64,000 nt of DNA from CALMEC01 sp964628685 (GCA_964628685.1 CAZVNM010000005.1:62001-126000); one strand, 5' to 3'; shown: positions 17,397-25,660, counted from the stretch's first letter. Made by a program: numbers and translations. Notes: generated from the sequence alone by a model not told the origin.

Positions 17397-17743
17397 TGCA
17401 GCGCGGCGAGATCCGGCTCGTCGATCTCGACCCCGTTCGGGGTTCGGAGGCGAACAGGCGTCGTCCCGCCGTGATCGTCTCGAATGACGGCGCCAACGGC
17501 ATGGCCGCCGTGCTGGGGCGCGGGGTGATCACGGTGGTGCCGGTCTCGTCGAACGTCGATCACATCCATCCCTTTCAGGTGCTCATCGCCGCGGATGAGA
17601 GCGGGCTCACCATGGACGCCAAGGCCCAGGCGGAGCAGGTGCGCTCGGTGGCGGTCGAACGCATCGGCCCCCTGATCGGTCGGCTTGGTCTGGACACCAT
17701 GGCGCACCTGGACGACGCATTGCGCCTGCATCTCGCGCTATAG
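17396..17743 (+). CDS. mazF: MazF/PemK-type mRNA endonuclease toxin
   Basis: This 115-residue protein has the CcdB/PemK fold start MQRGEIRLVDLDPVRGSEANRRRPAVIVSND with the catalytic Arg region, then VITVVPVSSN and KAQAEQVRSVAVERI. MazF toxins cut mRNA at short single-stranded motifs when the antitoxin is degraded. Translation is coupled to the antitoxin by TGATG. The toxin looks intact. Confidence 0.88.
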   Translation: MQRGEIRLVDLDPVRGSEANRRRPAVIVSNDGANGMAAVLGRGVITVVPVSSNVDHIHPFQVLIAADESGLTMDAKAQAEQVRSVAVERIGPLIGRLGLDTMAHLDDALRLHLAL

Positions 17744-17771
17744 CGGGCTGATTGTCAGGTGGGCGCGATCG

Positions 17772-18290
17772 TCACGACGACGGCTCTTCGGCCGCCCGCA
17801 GTTCCGACAACGCGTCGAGGTACGGTGTCGCCCACTCCACCGCGATCAGGTCGTCGATCCGCCGCCTGTCCGTCCCGTCATCGCGACCTCCGGTGTCCCA
17901 GAGCCTGAACACCACCGACCGCTTCCCCACGGATGACGGCACGCCGACCAGCAGTTCCCCGGATCCTGTGCGTCGCATGTAGTAGGCAACCGGCAGCCGG
18001 TTCGTTCGGGCGTGGAGGAGGATGTCGCGCAGCGAGGCCGACGTGAATCCCGGGTCGACGGGCTTCGTCCGTCGGATGGCGGCGAGCCGGACCATCGGCT
18101 CGTCGTCGTCGACCGAGTCGACCGCGAGGATCTCGTCGTCACGGATCCAGGTGAACCCACGTCGCATCTCGTGGTCATGGATTTCATGTACGACCGGCCC
18201 GTCATCCAACCGGGCGACGAGCAGCGCATCCACCGTCTCGTGTCCGCGATCCCACTCGATGCGGACGAACGTCCGCTTCTTACGTCCCAC
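17772..18290 (-). CDS. Protein of unknown function
   Basis: This 172-residue soluble protein begins MGRKKRTFVRIEWDRGHETVDALLVARLDDG. It is rich in Asp and Arg and appears mixed alpha/beta; I recognise no domain. The GTG at 18290 is supported by TACAGT ending six bases upstream. It converges on mazF (28 bp apart) and its start lies 28 bp from the stop of the glyoxalase-like gene. Its Trp/Asp-rich, low-complexity-free sequence and compact neighbours look like a normal chromosomal gene. Confidence 0.65.
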   Translation of the reverse strand: MGRKKRTFVRIEWDRGHETVDALLVARLDDGPVVHEIHDHEMRRGFTWIRDDEILAVDSVDDDEPMVRLAAIRRTKPVDPGFTSASLRDILLHARTNRLPVAYYMRRTGSGELLVGVPSSVGKRSVVFRLWDTGGRDDGTDRRRIDDLIAVEWATPYLDALSELRAAEEPSS

Positions 18291-18296
18291 GACGCC

Positions 18297-18302
18297 ACTG
18301 TA
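18297..18302 (-). promoter_or_regulatory. -10 box TACAGT, leaderless promoter
   Basis: On the minus strand TACAGT is followed by GGCGTC (six bases) and the GTG at 18290. Confidence 0.5.
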
Positions 18303-18317
18303 CAGGCGCGGCCCGCC

Positions 18318-18953
18318 TCAGCGGATGACGATCTCCCCGTCCGCGGTCGCGATGCCGCACGCGTGGACGCCCGGACCGGTGCCCGGCGCGTAGCGCACCG
18401 GAAGCCCGTGGCCGGGGCCCAGCCATCCCTCGAGCACCGGCTCGTGGTCACCCACCTCCACGAACGTGAACCCGGTCGGTGCGCAGGCATGGTCGGCCGC
18501 GGCATACCGCTCGGCCTGGATCCTCGCGCGGTTGTCCGGGTCGCCGAGGATCTGGATGAAGAAGGGCAGGGGATACCTGGGCATGCCGGCGGTGCGGAAG
18601 GTGAGCTCGTCCCGGTCGTCGGGGTCCTTCACCTGTCCGACCCGGATGGGAAGACCGCGACGGGCCGCCGCATCGTCCAGGTCGTCGACGCCGAGGCACC
18701 ACCACAGCACGCGGTCCTCACCCTGCAGTGTCGCCTCCAGCCATGCGCCGTCGTCCTTGGACGTGTCCTTGATGCCCAGGAGCTCGAAGAAGCAGTTGGG
18801 GCCGAGGGGGACGAACCGGTTGGAGGTGCCGCCCAGATGCGGCTTGCCCGGCACCGACCCGAGCCCGTGCTCGTCCCGCAGTCGCTCGGCGGCGACGTCG
18901 ATGTCGACCACCCCATAGATCACGTGGTCGATGAAGAGCCCCTCGTCACCCAT
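18318..18953 (-). CDS. Glyoxalase-like (VOC superfamily) protein, copy 1
   Basis: This 211-residue protein has the Glyoxalase_3-type pattern: IDHVIYGVVDIDVAAERLRDEHGLGSVPGKPHLGGTSNRFVPLG at the N-terminus, ELLGI, WWCLGVDDLD, FRTAGMPRYPLPFFI, and a C-terminal VGDHEPVLEGWLGPGHGLPVRYAPGTGPGVHACGIATADGEIVIR. Conserved His, Glu and Asp may bind a metal. Two close paralogs lie at 48562-49194 and 49286-49918. The ATG at 18953 aligns with their starts and has GGGAGG six bases upstream; GTG/ATG codons at 18959 and 18956 are alternatives. The substrate is unknown. Confidence 0.82.
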   Translation of the reverse strand: MGDEGLFIDHVIYGVVDIDVAAERLRDEHGLGSVPGKPHLGGTSNRFVPLGPNCFFELLGIKDTSKDDGAWLEATLQGEDRVLWWCLGVDDLDDAAARRGLPIRVGQVKDPDDRDELTFRTAGMPRYPLPFFIQILGDPDNRARIQAERYAAADHACAPTGFTFVEVGDHEPVLEGWLGPGHGLPVRYAPGTGPGVHACGIATADGEIVIR

Positions 18954-18992
18954 CATCACCCTCCCGTGTCGCGTCCCGTCCGACGGACGGCG

Positions 18993-18998
18993 ACTCTA
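18993..18998 (-). promoter_or_regulatory. -10 box TAGAGT for glyoxalase-like copy 1
   Basis: TAGAGT on the minus strand lies 39 bases before the chosen ATG and predicts a leader of about 32 nt carrying the GGGAGG Shine-Dalgarno. Confidence 0.4.
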
Positions 18999-19183
18999 TC
19001 CGGTTAGGTCGCCCGCGGCGAGGGCGTGGTGTGGACGACGCCGAATCTCATGCGGGCGGGGCATTCGACCCGGGTTTGCCCCTGACGAATGTCCCGGATG
19101 TGGGTCCGGGCGGCCGCTGCGGTAACGATTTGGGCGTCCCGGAACACCTACAGGGTGACGGCGTCGATTCGACCGGGGGAGTC

Positions 19184-19576
19184 ATGGCGGACACGGTGGA
19201 TGTGCGTGATTGCGCGGAGGCCCCTCCGCAGTTTCCCTGGGCCGCCGCCGTGCTGTTCGCGGCCGGGTCCGTCTGGACGGTGGTCGGCCTGGCGGCTGGA
19301 CATGCGGTCCACTTCGGGGGTTGGCTCACCACGATGGGGCTCTGCACGGCGACGGTGGTCGCGATCGTGGTGGGCGGCGCGGTCCGGGCCGTCGGAGTGC
19401 GCATCGTCGTGGCGGGCGCGGCGCTCATCCTGTGCCTGGCGGGGATCTCCGGCGGGGGCGTGGCGTTCCTTCCCGCCTGTCTGGCCCTCGTCGCGGAGAT
19501 GTGCCTGCTGCGACCGACCGATCAGGACGTGCTGACGGAGCGGCGCGCCGTGTCGCGCGACGCCCGGCCATTCTGA
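19184..19576 (+). CDS. Small polytopic membrane protein, unknown
   Basis: This 130-residue protein has four hydrophobic segments at about 16-37, 43-64, 68-88 and 90-108 with short loops and a charged C-terminus (RPTDQDVLTERRAVSRDARPF). I recognise no family. The ATG at 19184 has the Shine-Dalgarno GGGGGAG five bases upstream. It converges on gatD. Confidence 0.65.
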   Translation: MADTVDVRDCAEAPPQFPWAAAVLFAAGSVWTVVGLAAGHAVHFGGWLTTMGLCTATVVAIVVGGAVRAVGVRIVVAGAALILCLAGISGGGVAFLPACLALVAEMCLLRPTDQDVLTERRAVSRDARPF

Positions 19577-19625
19577 CCGCAAGCGGCGCGTCGCGGGGAC
19601 GAGTCGCCGGCGGGCGTTTCGGGCG

Positions 19626-20369
19626 CTAGCGCTTCGGCTGCTTCGCCCGGGCGATCGCGGCGGCGTGCGCCTCGTGCTCCAGGGCGTCGTCGAGCGGCTC
19701 GAGCAGCGGTCGCGAGCCGGTGGCGTGCTCGAACGCCCATGAGATGACCCGGTCGGCAAGCCATGGGTTCTTCGGCAGCAGCGGTCCGTGCAGGTAGGTG
19801 CCGATCGCGTGGTGGCGCACGGCCCCCTCGCCGCCGTCCTGCCCGTTGTTGCCGCTGCCCGAGATCACCCGGCCGAGGGGCTCCGACTCCGGCCCCAGAC
19901 GGGTGCGGCCAGCGTGGTTCTCGAACCCGACGACCGTGTGATGGTCGCCGTCCAGCTCGGCCATGATCACCAGGTCGCCGATCAGACGCGTCGGTCCGGC
20001 GGTGGTGTCGGCGTCGAGGATCCCGACCCCCGGCATGCGGTGCCCGTCGACGCCCGTGTAGCCGTGGCCCGCCAGCTGATATCCGCCGCAGACCGCCAGG
20101 AGCACCGCGCCGTCGTCCACGACGGCACGCAGATCCCGTGCCTTGGTGCGCAGGAGGTCCTCGGCCACGATCGCCTGATCGCGGTCCTGGCCACCGCCCA
20201 GGTAGTAGATGTGCACGTCGGTGGGAAGACGCTCGCCCAGCTGGACCTCGACCACCTCGAGCGCGAGGCCGCGCCAGGCGAGACGGCGGTCGAGCACCGC
20301 CAGGTTGCCCCGGTCGGCGTAGATGTTGAGCTCACGCGGGTAGAGGTGGGCCAGACGGATCACGCTCAT
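19626..20369 (-). CDS. gatD: Lipid II isoglutaminyl synthase, glutamine amidotransferase subunit GatD
   Basis: GatD supplies ammonia to MurT to amidate D-Glu of lipid II to D-isoglutamine in the Gram-positive cell wall. The 247-residue class I (CobB/CobQ-like) glutaminase has the family start LAHLYPRELNIYADRGNLAVL, nucleophile Cys in LAVCGGYQLAG (about residue 94) and His in GTYLHGPLLPKNP (about residue 190). It overlaps the methyltransferase stop as ATGA. Unusually, murT is not adjacent: a methyltransferase gene sits between them. Confidence 0.94.
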   Translation of the reverse strand: MSVIRLAHLYPRELNIYADRGNLAVLDRRLAWRGLALEVVEVQLGERLPTDVHIYYLGGGQDRDQAIVAEDLLRTKARDLRAVVDDGAVLLAVCGGYQLAGHGYTGVDGHRMPGVGILDADTTAGPTRLIGDLVIMAELDGDHHTVVGFENHAGRTRLGPESEPLGRVISGSGNNGQDGGEGAVRHHAIGTYLHGPLLPKNPWLADRVISWAFEHATGSRPLLEPLDDALEHEAHAAAIARAKQPKR

Positions 20370-21133
20370 GCGGCCTCGCAGCGGTAGACCTGGCGCTCAC
20401 CGCGGTCGTCGAGCGGCGACCCGTCGAAGTCGCCGAAGGCGGCCTGCACCTGGAGGCCGGCGTCGGCGAGAAGCTCCCACAGCTCGGACGGCGTGTAGAG
20501 GTGGACGGTGTGGCGCCGCTCGTAGCGCGTGCCGTCCTCGTCGATGAGCAGGGTGAAGCGCACCGTGCCGCTCGCCCGGTCGACGTCGTCGAACCTGGCC
20601 CGATGCGTCAGGGTGACGCCGGACGGATCGTGGTGCACCGGACCGGGCTGCACCTGCCCCAGGATGCCGGCGATCGCACCGAGATCGGCCTGGACGACGT
20701 CGAAGGCCACGACACCGCCCGGGGCGAGGTGCCGGCGTGCCGCGCGGAGGACGCCGAGCCGGTCCGCGGGACGCAGGAACGCCTGGAGCGTGTTCATCGG
20801 CAGGATCACCAGGGCGAACCGGGGCCCCAGGGCGAGCGATGCGATGTCGGCCGTCACGGTCGTGACGCGTCGGCGCAGGTCCGGTTCGGCGTCGAGCGCC
20901 GCCTCGATGCGGTCGATCATCGCGGGATCGACGTCGACGGCGGTCACCTCGTGCCCCGCCCGCGCGAGATCGAGCGTCACCCGGCCGGCGGCGGCACCCA
21001 GGTCGAGCACCGGGCCCGCGCACTCCGCAGCGAGGGCACGCCAGAAGGGCAGGTCCTCCACGTAGTGGGCGTGCTCGATGGCGAACCGGTCGGCCGGCGT
21101 GGCGTCGGTGATGCGTGGGGCGGTGGCCGTCAC
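20366..21133 (-). CDS. Class I SAM-dependent methyltransferase between murT and gatD
   Basis: This 255-residue protein has the Rossmann methyltransferase motifs: motif I PVLDLGAAAGRVTLDLARAG, the acidic VDVDPAMIDRIEAAL, TADIASLALGPRFALVILPMNTLQAF and the LAPGGVVAFDV strand. The C-terminal half (FTLLIDEDGTRYERRHTVHLYTPSELWELLADAGL) is typical of small-molecule methyltransferases. It starts at GTG overlapping the murT stop as GTGA and ends overlapping gatD as ATGA, so its expression is locked to the lipid II amidation genes. Its substrate is unknown; a cell-wall precursor is an inference from context. Confidence 0.85.
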   Translation of the reverse strand: MTATAPRITDATPADRFAIEHAHYVEDLPFWRALAAECAGPVLDLGAAAGRVTLDLARAGHEVTAVDVDPAMIDRIEAALDAEPDLRRRVTTVTADIASLALGPRFALVILPMNTLQAFLRPADRLGVLRAARRHLAPGGVVAFDVVQADLGAIAGILGQVQPGPVHHDPSGVTLTHRARFDDVDRASGTVRFTLLIDEDGTRYERRHTVHLYTPSELWELLADAGLQVQAAFGDFDGSPLDDRGERQVYRCEAA

Positions 21134-22500
21134 TTCCAGTACGCCTCCACCGCTCCCCGCTCCACCAGCGCGGCGCGCAGGCCGAGCATGGCCGTGTAGG
21201 TGGGAAGGACGTACACCGGGCGTCCCGTCGGTGCCGCCGCCACGGCGGCGTCGACGGCCTCGCGCGCACCGGGGACGACGTGGAGCCGGTCGGCCTCCAC
21301 ACCGGCGTAGTGGAAGCGAAGCGCCAGGTCGTGGGCGCGGTCGCCGCTCACGGTCAGACGCCGGATCCGCGGCAGGAGCGGCTCGTAGTCGACGTCCCAG
21401 ATCCACGAGACGTCGCGGCCGTCGGCGGTGCGGTCGTTGAGGATGATCACCACGTCGAGCGGCTCGGGGTCGAGCATGAGGGTGCGGACGGTCTCGTTGG
21501 CGCCGGTCGGGTTCTTCACCAGGAGCAGCACGATCTCGTGGCCGTCCAGGAGCACGCGTTCGCTGCGGCCGAACGCGGCCTCGCTGCGGCCGAGCGACGA
21601 CGCGATGCGCTCCGGCGCGACCCCGAGCGCCACCGCCGCCGCGGCGGCCGCCGTCGCGTTGTACGCGTTGTGGAGCCCCGGCAGCCGGATCTCGGGGACC
21701 TCGATGATCCCCTGGGGTGTGCGGATGGTGAGGGAGACGCCCTCGAGACCCCGGAAGGCCACCCGGGTGGCGGTGACCTCGGGCGTCGGTCGGGACCAGC
21801 CGCACACGTTGCACCGCCAGTGGCCCAGGTGACCCACCAGGACGGCGTCGTAGGCGAGCTGGCTGCCGCAGCGCCGGCACCGGGTCGAATCGGCGGCGTG
21901 GGGCAGGTCGCGGAGCGCGACCGTCGTGTCCTCCACACCGAAGTAGCGCACCCCCGGATGCGCATCACCCAGCTGCGCGACGCCCGGGTCGTCGGCGTTC
22001 AGGAGCACCACGGTGTCCGCCGGCGCCGATCCGAGCATGCGCCGCCAGAGCATGGTGATGTGCTCCAGCTCCCCGTAGCGGTCCAGCTGGTCGCGGAAGA
22101 GGTTCATCAGCATGACGACCCGCGGTGTCAGCTGGGCGACGACGGCGGGCAGGGCCGCCTCGTCCACCTCGAACACGCCGAGCGCGGGTTCGGCGGGTGC
22201 CGTGGGGGCGTGCAGGAGGGCGGTGGCCACGCCCGAGATGAGGTTGGCGCCGCTCGGGTTGGTCACCAGGCTGCGCCCGTCGGAGCGCACGCAGTCGGCG
22301 ATGAGCCGGGCGGTCGTGGTCTTGCCGTTGGTGGCCGACACGACGAGCGCACCGTCCGCCAGCCTGCGCCGCATCGCGCGGATGGCGCGGGGCCGGACCT
22401 TCACGAGGACCTTGCCGGGCAGGCTCGTGCCGCCGCCGCGGCCGAGACGCCGCGACAGGTCGCCGGCGGCCCGCGCGAGGGCCTCCGCGGGGTGCTTCAC
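21130..22500 (-). CDS. murT: Lipid II isoglutaminyl synthase, MurT subunit
   Basis: MurT is the ligase-like partner of GatD. The 456-residue protein has the Mur ligase ATP site (VVSATNGKTTTARLIAD), FEVDEAALPAVV, MNLFRDQLDRYGE, the MurT-specific four-cysteine ribbon CRRCGSQLAYD...WRCNVCG, and the C-terminal DUF1727 domain with LLVKNPTGANETVR and DVSWIWDVDYE, where the Asp is the catalytic-triad partner of GatD. The GTG at 22500 overlaps the rpiA stop by four bases. Confidence 0.95.
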   Translation of the reverse strand: MKHPAEALARAAGDLSRRLGRGGGTSLPGKVLVKVRPRAIRAMRRRLADGALVVSATNGKTTTARLIADCVRSDGRSLVTNPSGANLISGVATALLHAPTAPAEPALGVFEVDEAALPAVVAQLTPRVVMLMNLFRDQLDRYGELEHITMLWRRMLGSAPADTVVLLNADDPGVAQLGDAHPGVRYFGVEDTTVALRDLPHAADSTRCRRCGSQLAYDAVLVGHLGHWRCNVCGWSRPTPEVTATRVAFRGLEGVSLTIRTPQGIIEVPEIRLPGLHNAYNATAAAAAAVALGVAPERIASSLGRSEAAFGRSERVLLDGHEIVLLLVKNPTGANETVRTLMLDPEPLDVVIILNDRTADGRDVSWIWDVDYEPLLPRIRRLTVSGDRAHDLALRFHYAGVEADRLHVVPGAREAVDAAVAAAPTGRPVYVLPTYTAMLGLRAALVERGAVEAYWK

Positions 22501-23165
22501 CGGCCGACCGCCGTCATCGCCCGTGCGCCGTCCGCGAACCCCACCACGACGTCCGACGGGTCGACGCGGAAGAGCCCATGGTCGAGGACGCCCGGGACGG
22601 CGCGCGCCCGGTCCGCAACGGCCTCCCAATCGGCCCCGGCCGGTGGGTGCAGGTCGACGAGCACCATGCCGTCGTCGCTGCGGGCGGGACGCGCGACGGG
22701 TTCGAGGTCCCCCAGCTCACGCGCGATGGTCGGCGCCGCGAACGGCACCACCGCGATGGGAAGCCGGCCCCACGCGTCCAGCGAGTCGACCAGCTTCGTC
22801 TCATCCACCAGGACCAGGAACCGCGCCGCGGACGCGGCCACGATGCGCTCGCGCACCATGGCGCCGCCGGCGCCCTTCACGACAAGGCCGTCGGGGGTGA
22901 CCGCATCGGCCCCGTCGAAGGCCAGGTCGAGGGCCGGTCCCGGACGTCCCAGCGGGATCTCGAGGTCACGGGCGAGCGCCGCGCTCGCCTTGGAGGTGGG
23001 CACCCCGGTGCAGCGCAGCCCGTCGCGGACGCGGGCCCCGAGGGCGCGGATGCCGGCGGCGGCGGAACGTCCCGTGCCGAGGCCCAGCCGCATGCCGTCA
23101 CGGACGTCCGCGACTGCGGCCGCGCCCGCGGCGTCCCACGCCGCCTGCCGCTTCGAGTCATCCAT
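22497..23165 (-). CDS. rpiA: Ribose-5-phosphate isomerase A
   Basis: RpiA interconverts ribose-5-phosphate and ribulose-5-phosphate in the pentose phosphate pathway. The 222-residue protein has GLGTGRSA (phosphate loop), DLAFDGADAVTPDGLVVKGAGGAMVRER and DETKLV; DGADA replaces the usual DGADE. The start ATG at 23165 follows TAGCCT by six bases (leaderless). It is the first gene of the rpiA-murT-methyltransferase-gatD operon. Confidence 0.93.
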   Translation of the reverse strand: MDDSKRQAAWDAAGAAAVADVRDGMRLGLGTGRSAAAGIRALGARVRDGLRCTGVPTSKASAALARDLEIPLGRPGPALDLAFDGADAVTPDGLVVKGAGGAMVRERIVAASAARFLVLVDETKLVDSLDAWGRLPIAVVPFAAPTIARELGDLEPVARPARSDDGMVLVDLHPPAGADWEAVADRARAVPGVLDHGLFRVDPSDVVVGFADGARAMTAVGR

Positions 23166-23171
23166 GCGGCA

Positions 23172-23177
23172 AGGCTA
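23172..23177 (-). promoter_or_regulatory. -10 box TAGCCT, leaderless rpiA-murT-gatD promoter
   Basis: TAGCCT, six bases (TGCCGC), then ATG at 23165 on the minus strand. Only 30 bp separate this start codon from the divergent ATG at 23196, so both promoters must overlap. Confidence 0.6.
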
Positions 23178-23195
23178 TGCGACACTTGCGGCGAC

Positions 23196-24137
23196 ATGCC
23201 TCAGACACCTCCCGCACCGCAATCCCTCGGCTCGGGCATTGAGCTCTTCGACACGATGCTGGCCGGTGAGACCGGCCTGACCGCCGCGTACCTCATCACC
23301 GGCGAGCGCACGACGCTGGTCGAGACGGGGTCGCAGACCTCGGCCGACGGGCTCGTCGCGCAGCTCACCGCGTACGGGATCGGACCGGACGATCTGGACC
23401 AGGTCGTCCTCACCCACATCCATCTCGACCACTGCGGCGGCGTCGGCGACGTGATGCGCGCGTTCCCGAGGGCGACGCTCTACGTGCACCGGCGCGGCGC
23501 CCGGCACATGGCCGAACCGGACCGGCTGCTTTCGTCGTCGTTCGCCGTCTACGGGGATCAGGCGCCCATGTACGGCGGGCTCACGCCGGTGGACGCCGAC
23601 CGGATCACCGCGGTGGAGGAGGGTGGGGAGGTCCCCCTGGGCGGCGGCCGCACGCTGTCGGTGATGGACGCCCCCGGCCATGCGCGCCATCAGATGGGGC
23701 TCCTGGACTCGGAGTCCGGGAGCCTCTTCACCGGCGACGCCCTCGGCGTGCGCTTCCCGGGGTCGGAGGTCTATCCGACCGTTCCGCCCCCGGACTTCAA
23801 CCTGACGTTCGCGCTGCGGACGCTCGGGCGGATGCGCGAGCTCGGCCCCGCTCGGCTGCTGCTGCCGCATTTCGGTCCCATCGACGGGGACGTGGCCGAG
23901 GCCCTGCGCACGGCGGGTGAGCGGCAGCGCATCCTGGCCGAAGCGGCACGGGACGGATGGGCGAGCGGGGGCGACGAGGCGAGCGTCGGCCGTCGCATGC
24001 AGGAGGTCCTGCCGGTGGAGGACGTGGTGACCGACGAGCACGGTCGTCATCGCTGGCGCCTCACGCTCTGGGCCGACAACAACGTGCCGGGGCTCGCGGA
24101 ATGGGCGCGGGCCGAGGCGGAGGCGGCGGAGGGGTAG
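23196..24137 (+). CDS. MBL-fold metallo-hydrolase
   Basis: This 313-residue protein has the metallo-beta-lactamase fold motif THIHLDHCGG (HxHxDH, about residues 72-78), DAPGHARHQMG, a metal-bridging Asp in FTGDALG and LLPHFGP. The N-terminus (ELFDTMLAGETGLTAAYLITGERTTLVETGSQTS) resembles flavodiiron- and glyoxalase II-like domains without a flavodoxin part. The substrate is unknown. The ATG at 23196 is 30 bp from the divergent rpiA start; no Shine-Dalgarno is visible, so translation is probably (near) leaderless. Confidence 0.85.
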   Translation: MPQTPPAPQSLGSGIELFDTMLAGETGLTAAYLITGERTTLVETGSQTSADGLVAQLTAYGIGPDDLDQVVLTHIHLDHCGGVGDVMRAFPRATLYVHRRGARHMAEPDRLLSSSFAVYGDQAPMYGGLTPVDADRITAVEEGGEVPLGGGRTLSVMDAPGHARHQMGLLDSESGSLFTGDALGVRFPGSEVYPTVPPPDFNLTFALRTLGRMRELGPARLLLPHFGPIDGDVAEALRTAGERQRILAEAARDGWASGGDEASVGRRMQEVLPVEDVVTDEHGRHRWRLTLWADNNVPGLAEWARAEAEAAEG

Positions 24138-24207
24138 GCGCCCGCGGTCCGCTCGACGAACGTCCCGGACGCGGGGGCGGGGGCGTCCACCGTCCGGAAC
24201 GGACTGG

Positions 24208-24213
24208 TAGCCT
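24208..24213 (+). promoter_or_regulatory. -10 box TAGCCT for the 92-residue membrane protein gene
   Basis: TAGCCT 33 bases before the ATG at 24247; the leader carries a GAGGAGG Shine-Dalgarno (24229-24235). Confidence 0.5.
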
Positions 24214-24246
24214 GCGGACGTCCATCCCCGAGGAGGCCCACGACCC

Positions 24247-24525
24247 ATGGCGCACGGCACGTCCGAACCCAAGAATCTGTCGATCACCTGGCCGTTCACG
24301 TTCGCCGGTCTTCTGGTCACCTTCGCCCTCATCTACTTCTGCCTCGGGTTTGCGATCCACGACCGCAAGCCGGTCGTCGAGGAGCAGGTCGTCGAGGGGC
24401 CGACGTCGCTGGCCGGACACTTCACGGTCTTCTGGATCTGCATCCTCGCGGCCGTCGTGATCAGCATCGCCGGCTACATCGTGAACTACAGCCGGGCGAA
24501 GAAGCGCCAGGCGGCGTACGCCTAG
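24247..24525 (+). CDS. Small two-helix membrane protein, unknown
   Basis: This 92-residue protein has transmembrane helices at about 17-37 and 58-80 separated by an acidic loop (HDRKPVVEEQVVEGPTS), and a basic cytoplasmic tail (SRAKKRQAAYA). I recognise no family. It has a good Shine-Dalgarno (GAGGAGG) and its own promoter; yqgE begins nine bases after its stop. Confidence 0.7.
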   Translation: MAHGTSEPKNLSITWPFTFAGLLVTFALIYFCLGFAIHDRKPVVEEQVVEGPTSLAGHFTVFWICILAAVVISIAGYIVNYSRAKKRQAAYA

Positions 24526-24534
24526 CCGCATCCG

Positions 24535-25101
24535 GTGGGCGACGAGCCTGACAGCCGTCGGGGCAGGCTGCTCGTCGCCGCCCCGGGGCTGCTCGACCCG
24601 AACTTCCACCGCGCCGTCGTGCTCGTCCTCGAGCACACCGCCGAGGGCGCGCTGGGGGTCATCCTCAACCGGCCGACGCACCTCGCGACGCGCGAGGCGC
24701 TTCCCGACCATCTGCTGGCGCCGGTCGGGGTGGACGACGTGATCCACGAGGGCGGTCCCTGCGAGCCGGGCAGCGTGATCCTCCTGGGCGACTTCGACGA
24801 GACGGGTGCCGCCGCCGGCGCCGGGCTGGGGCTCGGGTCGGTGCGGGTGGTCGAACCGGACGTCGACCTGTCCGAGATCGGCGACCACGTGCGTTCGGTG
24901 CGCGCGTTCGGCGGGTACGCCGGCTGGGGGGCCGGACAGCTGGAGGGCGAGCTTGCGGAGGAGGCGTGGATCGACGCCGAGTGTCGCATCGGCGACGTCT
25001 TCTCGAGCTCGCCGCTCACCCTGTGGCGGGACGTGCTCGACCGCAAGGGCGGCAGCTTCCGCCTGGTGGCGCGCATGCCGGTCGACCCCAGCCTCAACTG
25101 A
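24535..25101 (+). CDS. YqgE/AlgH family (UPF0301) protein
   Basis: This 188-residue DUF179 protein has the family features GRLLVAAPGLLDPNFHRAVVLVLEHTAEGALGVILNRPT at the start, HEGGPCEPGSVILLG and RAFGGYAGWGAGQLEGELAEEAW. Its biochemical function is unknown. It starts at GTG nine bases after the membrane protein gene and is followed four bases later by the macrodomain gene, probably as one operon. Confidence 0.92.
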   Translation: MGDEPDSRRGRLLVAAPGLLDPNFHRAVVLVLEHTAEGALGVILNRPTHLATREALPDHLLAPVGVDDVIHEGGPCEPGSVILLGDFDETGAAAGAGLGLGSVRVVEPDVDLSEIGDHVRSVRAFGGYAGWGAGQLEGELAEEAWIDAECRIGDVFSSSPLTLWRDVLDRKGGSFRLVARMPVDPSLN

Positions 25102-25105
25102 GGCC

Positions 25106-25615
25106 GTGACCGCGCGGATCGACGTCCGGCGGGCGGACATCACGACGCTCGCGGTCGACGCGATCGTGAACGCCGCCAACACGTCGCTTCTGGGCGGCGG
25201 AGGGGTGGACGGGGCGATCCACCGGGCCGCCGGGCCGGGCCTCCTCGACGAATGCCGGGCACTCGGCGGCTGCCCGACCGGTGAGGCCCGTCTGACCGGC
25301 GGGCACGATCTGCCGGCGACGCACGTCATCCACACGGTCGGTCCCGTCTGGCGGGGCGGCGGGGAGGGGGAGCCGGATCTCCTGGCATCCTGCTACCGGC
25401 AGAGCCTGCGGATCGCCCGGGATCACGGCCTTCGCACGATCGCGTTCCCCGCCATCAGCACCGGCGTCTACGGGTATCCGCGCGCCGAGGCGGCCCGCGT
25501 GGCGGTGGCGACCATCCGCGACGAGCTGGCGGACGACACCACGCTCGAGACGGTCATCCTCTGTGCGTTCGGCGACGACGACCTGGCGGTGCTGCGAGCG
25601 GCCGTCGACGCCTGA
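25106..25615 (+). CDS. Macrodomain protein, probable O-acetyl-ADP-ribose deacetylase
   Basis: This 169-residue stand-alone macrodomain resembles YmdB: IVNAANTSLLGGGGVDGAIHRAAGPGLLDECRALGGCPTGEARLTGG, THVIHTVGPVW and FPAISTGVYGYP. The Asn, the Asp of GVDGAI and the GVYG loop bind ADP-ribose and are needed for deacetylation of O-acetyl-ADP-ribose or removal of mono-ADP-ribose. The GTG at 25106 gives a natural domain start. It converges on rpoD. Confidence 0.92.
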   Translation: MTARIDVRRADITTLAVDAIVNAANTSLLGGGGVDGAIHRAAGPGLLDECRALGGCPTGEARLTGGHDLPATHVIHTVGPVWRGGGEGEPDLLASCYRQSLRIARDHGLRTIAFPAISTGVYGYPRAEAARVAVATIRDELADDTTLETVILCAFGDDDLAVLRAAVDA

Positions 25616-25625
25616 GGCGAGTGGC

Positions 25626-25654
25626 GCGTCCACCCCGGCGGGCGGGGTCGACGC
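25626..25654. terminator. Bidirectional hairpin between the macrodomain gene and rpoD
   Basis: GCGTC-C-ACCCCG (25626-25637) pairs with CGGGGT-C-GACGC (25643-25654), a 5+6 bp stem with one mismatch and a five-base loop, midway between the convergent stops. Confidence 0.6.
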
Positions 25655-25660
25655 GGCCGA

